DNA from: Flavobacteriia bacterium
GTDB lineage: Bacteria > Bacteroidota > Bacteroidia > Flavobacteriales_D > Crocinitomicaceae
Direction: 5' to 3'
Assembly (NCBI GenBank): GCA_016183815.1
Contig: JACPDW010000007.1
Location: 248,001-312,000, forward strand
Length of the DNA: 64,000 nt
Below are positions 57,804-64,000 of this stretch, in pieces. The position numbers were made by a program, and so were the translations under genes. How positions within the stretch are numbered: position 1 is the first letter of the stretch; the number at the start of each line of letters is the position of its first letter. The notes below the pieces were generated by a model. That model saw only the letters and a list, made by a program, of their open reading frames with translations. It was not told the DNA's origin and searched no databases.

Positions 57804-58277
57804 TCACTTTTCATTTGTGTCCAATATTTTTTTTAACTCTTCTAATATTTCGATTGCTTTTTTTTCAAAAAATTTCTCTTTCATTTTTACCTCACCAAAA
57901 GACTTTTTCCAAAAAACTATTTTACCACAATCAAGCCCGATATTAATAGACGCAATGGGCACATTGTTTTTATCGTAATACACTATTCCATGTTGAGGAA
58001 AAAAGGTTTTACTCAGCCCTTCCTGTAAACCATAAGTGCCATTAGATATCAACTTTTCTATTTCTGAAAGTTGATGTTCAATCAAAGTATCACCAGGTAT
58101 CTTTCTGCTTTTTGCATATCCAAAATTATCATGAAAAATAAATTTATCTGGTCTAGATTTTAACTCTTCCATATTGTATCTAAAACATACAGCATAGTCG
58201 AACTTTAAAGGGAAAAAGTTTGTTTGTTTTTGACTAAAAATTAAACTTTGAAAAAGAAAAAAGTAGAGAGTAAGCAC
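57804..58277 (-). CDS. Secreted protein of unknown function
   Basis: 157 residues, GTG start 3 bp after the acyltransferase stop, with a signal peptide ending near FSQK. The rest is beta-rich with two cysteines (AVCFRY, GLDCGK). No family recognised. Convergent with the glycosyltransferase, 2 bp between stops. Confidence 0.65.
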   Translation of the reverse strand: MLTLYFFLFQSLIFSQKQTNFFPLKFDYAVCFRYNMEELKSRPDKFIFHDNFGYAKSRKIPGDTLIEHQLSEIEKLISNGTYGLQEGLSKTFFPQHGIVYYDKNNVPIASINIGLDCGKIVFWKKSFGEVKMKEKFFEKKAIEILEELKKILDTNEK

Positions 58278-58280
58278 GAC

Positions 58281-59603
58281 TTATAATTTTGGTATAAGGA
58301 CTTGAATTTTACTTAACAATACTTTTCTTTTTTCGACAAAAGAAGATAAAGTTTTTTTACTCCAATATTTTCTTATTTTATATTCTTTATAGGCCTTAAA
58401 CCATTGATAAGTATATAGACCAAAAAAAGGCAAAAATAAATAAACAAGCAAACTCACCCAAAAATCATGTATAAATGTATGATGATATATCATAACAATT
58501 GGAATCATTAAAATGCCCATTAAAATCAACCCCATAACCATTTTCACAGAACTCCAAAAAACCTTTCTTCTGAATTTTTTCTCGACAAAATTTTTAATAA
58601 ATCGATAAAGAAAAAAGAAATGAATAAGTCCTATTGGCACAAAAGGAGCATACAGAAGCATTTTCAAAAGCTGTGTTTTTGTTGAAAGTTTCTGTTTTTC
58701 AGTCATTTCAGCAACGTGTCTTTCCTCCACTTTAGTTTTCTTTAATAAACGAAAATACGTATCTAATTCATCTTTTAAACTCGTTAACTCTTGGTTTTCA
58801 TCTAAATTTTGTTCGTTCATCCATAGAGCTAATTTTCTGGAGTTTTTCCATCTTGTTTTAAGAGATTTTTTTGGATTAAAGTCTTGATGATGCAAACCGT
58901 TACTTAATAATCTTGAAATATGTTCATGAAAAGTCAACCAATTCTTATTTTCAACATGAGTGATTTGTTCTTTTATAAGCTCTTCAATTCTTTTTGTTAC
59001 ATCATTAATTGTTTTAGCTGGGTTTTCAAGGTATTGTTCTTTATAATCATTCAAACAAAATTTATTTGAGTTAGAAATTAAAATGCTTGATCCTAAAACG
59101 GAAGGTTCTGTATAATTAATTCCAATGGCTTGAATGTAAATTTTCTTTTTCCAATTCATACTTTCTAAAGCACCAAAACCAATTTTAGCCGTTCCTTTTT
59201 TAATTGGCTTTAAGCGTCTTATAAACACATCGTCTGTAAACCCTTCGCCAAAAACAAGCAAATTTCTTCCATATTTTAATACTTGATTACATTTTTTAAA
59301 GACTTCTTGGTTTTTTCCTTTTGTATCTTCCCCATCATGTTCTCTATATATTGGTAACATTTGTGCAGACCATAAAATTGGACGAGTAACAGGAGTAAAC
59401 ACATCTGAACGGGTCATAAAAAACACGATAGGATTTTGTAAAACAGCTACCACCAATGGATCCATAAATGAGGAGACATGGTTGCTGACAAAAATTGTTC
59501 TCCCGAAAAATCTTTTGGGAGCATTATTAAAAACAATAGGTCGATAGTAAATTCTTAAACTATATTGTAAAATAATTTTTAATATAAAATAAAAAATTCT
59601 CAT
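58281..59603 (-). CDS. Lysophospholipid acyltransferase (PlsC-like)
   Basis: 440 residues. The acyltransferase motif NHVSSFMDP (NHxxxxD) lies near residues 37-45 and FGEGFTDD replaces the usual EGTR. Two to three membrane helices occur near residues 330-400. Such enzymes acylate lysophospholipids or glycerol-phosphate at the inner membrane. The C-terminal membrane part is longer than in E. coli PlsC. A TATTTTTG -7 element is at 59613-59620. Confidence 0.85.
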   Translation of the reverse strand: MRIFYFILKIILQYSLRIYYRPIVFNNAPKRFFGRTIFVSNHVSSFMDPLVVAVLQNPIVFFMTRSDVFTPVTRPILWSAQMLPIYREHDGEDTKGKNQEVFKKCNQVLKYGRNLLVFGEGFTDDVFIRRLKPIKKGTAKIGFGALESMNWKKKIYIQAIGINYTEPSVLGSSILISNSNKFCLNDYKEQYLENPAKTINDVTKRIEELIKEQITHVENKNWLTFHEHISRLLSNGLHHQDFNPKKSLKTRWKNSRKLALWMNEQNLDENQELTSLKDELDTYFRLLKKTKVEERHVAEMTEKQKLSTKTQLLKMLLYAPFVPIGLIHFFFLYRFIKNFVEKKFRRKVFWSSVKMVMGLILMGILMIPIVMIYHHTFIHDFWVSLLVYLFLPFFGLYTYQWFKAYKEYKIRKYWSKKTLSSFVEKRKVLLSKIQVLIPKL

Positions 59604-59707
59604 AATTTAATACAAAAATATTCAATTTCATTAAACAAAAACTGAATAATTAAACTTAAATATTCAGGTTAATAAGAATTTACTCTTCTAAATTTCTAAT
59701 TTATAAA

Positions 59708-60127
59708 CTAAAAAATTTCGTTTGCAGAAAAATGAAAAGCACATTCAATGGCAGCGTTTTCATCAGAATCTGAACCATGAACTGCATTGTGGGCTTTACT
59801 TTCAGCAAAATCTTTTCTTATTGTTCCTTCTGTAGCTTCTGCAGGATCTGTTGCACCAATTAATGTTCTAAAAGCATTTACGGCATTGTCTTTTTCTAAA
59901 ATAGCTGCTACAATTGGACCTGAACACATGAAGTCCACCAATTCGCCATAAAATGGTCTTTCAGCGTGCACCTCATAAAATTTTTGAGCTTGTTCTTTGC
60001 TTAAATGAGTATATTTTAACGCTTTAATTGCAAATCCATTTTGAATAAATCGATCGATGATTTGACCCATATAACCGTTTTTAACCGCATCGGGTTTAAT
60101 CATTGTAAATGTTCTATTTGTTGCCAT
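59708..60127 (-). CDS. ndk: Nucleoside diphosphate kinase
   Basis: 139 residues balancing NTP pools by phosphate transfer. N-terminal [10 protein letters not shown] and the active-site HGSDSDENA (catalytic His in NAVHGSD) are diagnostic. Length typical. A TACTTTTG -7 element is at 60148-60155. Confidence 0.97.
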   Translation of the reverse strand: MATNRTFTMIKPDAVKNGYMGQIIDRFIQNGFAIKALKYTHLSKEQAQKFYEVHAERPFYGELVDFMCSGPIVAAILEKDNAVNAFRTLIGATDPAEATEGTIRKDFAESKAHNAVHGSDSDENAAIECAFHFSANEIF

Positions 60128-60760
60128 ATTTAAAATAAAAATGAGTGCAAAAGTAGTTTATTTTTTCATACTATTGAGGTAAAACGAATAAATTTTATAC
60201 ATTTGAACATTACTTCTTGTTTTTTAAATACATTGGAGTTGTTTAATTATTATGAACCTGAGTTCGATAGTAAAATTGAAATTCAGATTAATATAAAGAA
60301 CTGTTAGACAAGGATTTTGATCGAAAATTTAGAGGCTAAATCGAGAGAAAACAACAAAGTATAACAGGTTTTTATATAAAGTGAAAAAATATTCCGCTGA
60401 TAAACAACGATTTACTTCACAACCCTTTATCGATTTATCTCGATAAATCTTCAAAAGTGCCATTCGTAACTCATTGTTTTTGAGCGGTCTGAATCCAATT
60501 TTAATAATCGAACTCAGGTTATGAAAGATAAATTAATTCAAGACCGTTTCAAAACACAATTCTCATAATTTAATACAAAAAAATTTAAATTCCTCATCCC
60601 GAAGCAAACAATAGGGACTGTGGATTCAAATTTTTGAAAAGCATCGATTATTGACTTTTGCAAAGGTCTTATGTTACTAAATGTCATCTAAGACAAAATT
60701 TATTTGCCAAAGCACAAAAAATACACAAAATTATTAAAGTTTAAATGCGTATTTTAATTA
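60128..60760. other. 633-bp intergenic region with a MITE-like element
   Basis: No gene. It contains the ndk promoter side and the element at 60255-60520; 60521-60760 is AT-rich without visible structure. Confidence 0.6.
60255..60520. mobile_element. 266-bp MITE-like element with 32-bp inverted ends
   Basis: Left end 60255-60286 and right end 60489-60520 are inverted copies with only a few mismatches, starting AACCTGAGTTCGAT. ATG is found directly outside both ends and may be a 3-bp target duplication. The inside has no open frame. The right end recurs alone at 47380-47399. Confidence 0.65.
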
Positions 60761-62182
60761 TCAATCCATTGAAGATTTAAAAATCTTTTCTAAAGGAATC
60801 GTCATTCTAATTTCACAACCTTTGTTAGGACTGGAAATAATTTCAGAAGAGCCAGAGAATAAATCAACTCGTTTTTTAAAATTAAAAAACCCCAAACCAT
60901 ACTCTATATTATTGATATCAAAACCCTTACCATTGTCTTTGATAGAATAATACAATTCGTCATTTTTTTCGCATAAAGATACTTGAATCAAATTGGCTTT
61001 GGAATATTTGTTGATGTTTCGCAGCTGTTCTTGTAATATTCTGTATAAATTAATCTTTAATTCAGTTTTTAATTCAATATCTTTAATTTTTTCTGAAATA
61101 TTTAATTCATATTTGTATTTATCTTTTATATCTGGACTTAAAAATAATCTTTCAAACGCATCATATAAACTTAAATTGTAGATAAAATTAGGTGATATTT
61201 GATAGGATAAATTTCTAATTTCAGTCAGGGAGAGTTGAATACTTTCTTCTAAATGATCTATGTATTCTTTTTTTAAGTCTTTGCTTGTAATTTTTAATAG
61301 ATTAATGTCATAAATACAAGAAGCCAAAACTTGACAAATATTATCGTGTAAATCAGCACTGATTTCTGAGCGTTCTTTTTCTTGTGTGTCGATTATTGCT
61401 TGTGTTAAAACAATATCCATTGATTTTTTTTCTGTTATATCATTGATGATAAACAAGTAACAAGCCTGATTTTGATATTGAATAGAATTGTAATTAATTG
61501 AAACATCTATTGTTGTTTTATCTTTCTTTTTATGTTTACCAATATTTAAAAAAAAGGGTAAAAACTCCTCTTTTTCTAAAATTTGGAATTTGTCGTGTAC
61601 ATTTTTAGGTAAAATTTCATAAATTGCAAGTTCTTTAAATTCGTCTTTACTATACCCATAATTTTGAGTGGCAGAATGATTGACCAGTTCAAATTGCATT
61701 TTTTCTGGTGAGATTACAAAAATCGGCTGTGGTGATAATTGGAAAAGTTCTAAATACCTTTTTTCTGAAAGTTTAAGTTCATTTAACACTTTCTGTCGTT
61801 GAAAACTATACAAAATACATTTGAATAACAAAGCAGAATTTAATTCATCTTTTAAAAGGTAATCACTTACTCCTAAAGAGATAGCTTTGGTGGCAAATTT
61901 TATTTCAGTATAACCAGTTAAAACTATAATGGGAGTATTATTAGCAACTTCTTGTACACTTTTGATAAGTTTTTCGCCCTCCATGTCTGGCAAGCTCAAA
62001 TCTAATAAAATTACATCAAAAGTTTCATTTGAAAGAAGTGAATTTTTTGCTTCAAGAAACGTTTTTGCATGAACAATTTGTGGGAAATGAATTTCTTCTT
62101 TCAGTAGTTCATCTACCAAAAAAAAATCTCCTAAATTGTCTTCAACAACTAATACTGAATAGGATAAATGTCCCTTAAGCAT
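60761..62182 (-). CDS. Receiver-PAS-histidine kinase (HisKA_3 type)
   Basis: 473 residues. N-terminal receiver domain (VVEDN ..., Asp in ILLDLSLPDMEG), a PAS domain near 135-255, then a HisKA_3 dimerisation domain with the phospho-acceptor His279 in ADLHDNICQVLA and a HATPase domain (DNGKGFD, GLGFFNFKKR). HisKA_3 kinases usually signal to NarL-type regulators; none lies next to it, the nearest in this window being at 37318. Third gene of a minus-strand cluster. Confidence 0.92.
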   Translation of the reverse strand: MLKGHLSYSVLVVEDNLGDFFLVDELLKEEIHFPQIVHAKTFLEAKNSLLSNETFDVILLDLSLPDMEGEKLIKSVQEVANNTPIIVLTGYTEIKFATKAISLGVSDYLLKDELNSALLFKCILYSFQRQKVLNELKLSEKRYLELFQLSPQPIFVISPEKMQFELVNHSATQNYGYSKDEFKELAIYEILPKNVHDKFQILEKEEFLPFFLNIGKHKKKDKTTIDVSINYNSIQYQNQACYLFIINDITEKKSMDIVLTQAIIDTQEKERSEISADLHDNICQVLASCIYDINLLKITSKDLKKEYIDHLEESIQLSLTEIRNLSYQISPNFIYNLSLYDAFERLFLSPDIKDKYKYELNISEKIKDIELKTELKINLYRILQEQLRNINKYSKANLIQVSLCEKNDELYYSIKDNGKGFDINNIEYGLGFFNFKKRVDLFSGSSEIISSPNKGCEIRMTIPLEKIFKSSMD

Positions 62183-62192
62183 TTAAATTGAT

Positions 62193-62633
62193 TTAATAAT
62201 TACTTTGTATTACGCTGGTTTTAAACCAAAAATCTTCTATAGTATTTACAGCGTCAATGTATCCGTTGATGTCAAAAGGTTTGATTATGTATGAATTGGC
62301 GTGGTTTTTAAAACAAAATTTTATGTCATGGTGACTTCCAGAAGTTGTAAACATTACAATTGGTATGGATTTGGCCTCTTCATTCTCTTTGACATTACAC
62401 AACACTTCAAAACCAGATTTTAATGGAAGATTGATGTCTAATAAAATCATATCAGGGGTATCCGCTTCATGAAAAGGAAAGGATTTATTAATAAAATCTA
62501 TTGCTTCCACTCCATTTTTTACCACGTCGATTTGGTAAAGCAAATTGGCTTCTTCAAAAGCTTCTTGTGTTAATAATATATCGCCCTCATTGTCTTCGAC
62601 AAGTAGAATACGAACTTTCTGTTTACTTTTCAT
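62193..62633 (-). CDS. Single-domain response regulator
   Basis: 146 residues: receiver domain only (VEDNEGDILL, phospho-Asp in MILLDINLPLKSG, Thr in MFTTSG, Lys in IKPF) of the Rcp1/CheY-like type that often follows bacteriophytochrome or PAS kinases. Between two kinase genes with 10-bp and 9-bp gaps. Confidence 0.92.
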   Translation of the reverse strand: MKSKQKVRILLVEDNEGDILLTQEAFEEANLLYQIDVVKNGVEAIDFINKSFPFHEADTPDMILLDINLPLKSGFEVLCNVKENEEAKSIPIVMFTTSGSHHDIKFCFKNHANSYIIKPFDINGYIDAVNTIEDFWFKTSVIQSNY

Positions 62634-62642
62634 AATTAGAGT

Positions 62643-63632
62643 TTATTTAGTATTGTTTAATTCAATAAAAAATGTAGTCCCTTCGTTTACAGTTGATTTG
62701 AGGTAAATTTTTCCATTTAATTTATCAATAATTTTTTTAACGATGGTCAAACCAACGCCATAACCTTGATGTTTTTTAGTAGAAATTCGTTGAAAAGGTT
62801 GAAATATTTTTTCGTAATATGCAGCATCAATACCTATCCCATTATCGGAAACTTTTAATAAATAATGGTCTTCTACTTTATCTAAAACGAGGTCAATTAT
62901 AGCTTTTTCTTTCGGTTTTTTGTATTTTATAGCGTTGTCTATTAAGTTGCTAAGACATTGAGATAAAAGAATATAATGAGAATAAAATGTTGCGTTTTGT
63001 GTAACATGAATTTCTGAAGTTTGAGCATTTATTTTTTCGTTATTTAAAAGTTTTATCTCTTCTATCATTTGTGATAAATCAATCTCTATGTAATTTTTAG
63101 GGTTTATTTGATCGATACTACTCATCTCAAAAAACACATTAATGATTTCCTTCAAACGAATTGCTCCATTTATAGAAAAATCAATGTATTGATGGGCTTT
63201 TTCGTCAAGTGAATTGGAGTATTTTTTTTTGAGATTACTAAGAAAAACACTAATGGAACGTAAGGGCTCTTGTAAATCATGCGAAACTAGAAATGAAAAT
63301 TGTTCTAACTCTTTATTTGCTTTTGCAAGTAATTCATTTTGTTTTCGTAGTTCTTTTTTTACTTTTTTTACATCTTCAATTTTTTGATATAAAATTTTAT
63401 AATTTTTTCTTAACAAAAAAAATAAAAAAATAGAAGTAATAATTACAAAAAACCACCCTTTGTAAAATTGAAAAAGTTTATAATAATTGTTTGAAGAATC
63501 ATCAAAAATTAAACATAAAACCCAGTCACTAAGAACAATCCATGTTAAACCGAAAAGCAGATAATACAGCGATATTTTTAGATAAGGGTTAATTTGGCTA
63601 ACAATTTTGTAAGTAAAAATAAAACTATTTTC
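62643..63632 (-). CDS. Membrane sensor histidine kinase with uncertain start
   Basis: The kinase part has a phospho-acceptor His in SHDLQEPLRS and a HATPase domain with DNGIGID and GYGVGLT. A TTG at 63416 would give 257 residues, but the frame stays open to 63632 and encodes a known sensor module: two membrane helices around YYLLFGLTWIVLSDWVL and YKGWFFVIITSIFLFFLL. No ATG, GTG or suitable TTG exists in that part, so the true start is a rare codon or hidden by an error. 9 bp before the response regulator gene. Confidence 0.85.
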   Translation of the reverse strand, partial: ENSFIFTYKIVSQINPYLKISLYYLLFGLTWIVLSDWVLCLIFDDSSNNYYKLFQFYKGWFFVIITSIFLFFLLRKNYKILYQKIEDVKKVKKELRKQNELLAKANKELEQFSFLVSHDLQEPLRSISVFLSNLKKKYSNSLDEKAHQYIDFSINGAIRLKEIINVFFEMSSIDQINPKNYIEIDLSQMIEEIKLLNNEKINAQTSEIHVTQNATFYSHYILLSQCLSNLIDNAIKYKKPKEKAIIDLVLDKVEDHYLLKVSDNGIGIDAAYYEKIFQPFQRISTKKHQGYGVGLTIVKKIIDKLNGKIYLKSTVNEGTTFFIELNNTK

Positions 63633-63661
63633 TCAAATAAACAAAAATGTTAAAAAATTTT

Positions 63662-63910
63662 TTAAAAAACAGCAGTACAAATAGTTGTATCATTATTTCT
63701 ATTATCCTCTGAATTGTTGAATTCACTTTCAATACGTTTACATTTTCTTGTTGCACACTTGTCGTTGTAACTTTTTACTGTTTCAATATGCATTTGGTTT
63801 TTCACTTTTATATTTTTAGATTTTATAGTACATGAGCAAACGTAATTTTTTTCACAAGAGAGTAGAACTATTGAACAAAACATTAAAGACAGGAGGGTAA
63901 AATTTTTCAT
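63662..63910 (-). CDS. Small cysteine-rich lipoprotein
   Basis: 82 residues with a signal peptide and lipobox LLSC, then CSCTIKSK and CATRKCKR. Six cysteines follow the lipobox Cys. No family recognised. It lies just upstream of the sensor kinase and may share its transcript. Confidence 0.65.
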   Translation of the reverse strand: MKNFTLLSLMFCSIVLLSCEKNYVCSCTIKSKNIKVKNQMHIETVKSYNDKCATRKCKRIESEFNNSEDNRNNDTTICTAVF

Positions 63911-64000
63911 AATATTGCGTGTAAAGAATTCTTAATAAAGTTACTAAAGGGTAGAAAGAAATTTTATAAAAAACAGCGTTAATAGGTACTTCTACTTAAG

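Overview
The window reads as a low-GC chromosome segment from a member of the Bacteroidota, most likely Flavobacteriales. The grounds are an outer-membrane TonB receptor paired with a DUF4249 lipoprotein, a SprB-repeat adhesin ending in a type IX secretion (type B) sorting domain, an ATP synthase operon ordered atpB-E-F-H-A-G without atpD/atpC, several promoters of the TTG/TTTG-N17-19-TAnnTTTG type, and weak Shine-Dalgarno sites. The species cannot be named from the sequence. I saw no tRNA, rRNA or CRISPR array.

Layout. 1-7.2 kb: the start of mreC (running off the left edge), an arsenosugar-type peroxidase/radical-SAM pair (arsS), a TonB receptor with DUF4249 lipoprotein, then purN, marC and a YigZ protein. 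7.2-14 kb (minus): DUF3109, a FAD oxidoreductase and the ATP synthase operon behind a clear promoter. 14.2-18.7 kb: a C45-type Ntn hydrolase, a YARHG protein, an LDH/MDH-fold dehydrogenase with an unusual specificity residue, and menB. 19.0-26.9 kb: a respiratory nitrate reductase operon, cytochrome c-narG-narH-narJ-narI, in which NarI carries an N-terminal cytochrome c domain; a perfect FNR-like palindrome lies about 41 bp before the inferred transcription start. MenB helps make the menaquinone this enzyme would use. 27.4-38 kb: a signalling block with a PAS/zinc-tail protein, two large hybrid histidine kinases, a receiver protein, CheR and a NarL-type regulator.

38-41.4 kb is a small accessory island on the minus strand: a GxxExxY (PD-(D/E)XK-like) gene framed on both sides by matching arrays of a 99-bp repeat, an archaeal-type ATPase whose promoter is threaded with 14-bp iterons, and a two-gene nucleotidyltransferase module flanked by two copies of the same 47-bp protein-end remnant. 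42-51 kb: the SprB adhesin, a PstS-like lipoprotein, and two frameshifted genes. One of these is a nucleotidyltransferase whose three catalytic acidic positions have also been lost. 51-60 kb is mainly housekeeping: sufS-sufE, TerC, DUF493, an OstA/LptA-like protein, a glycosyltransferase, a PlsC acyltransferase and ndk. 60.7-63.9 kb is a second two-component cluster on the minus strand.

MITE-like or relic elements lie at 16.9, 27.3, 46.8, 47.4 and 60.3 kb. Two of them are inverted copies that bracket the LDH-menB-nar block. The GxxExxY/99-bp repeat cassette is the best candidate for an under-described system; the two-cytochrome Nar complex and the iteron-controlled ATPase come next.
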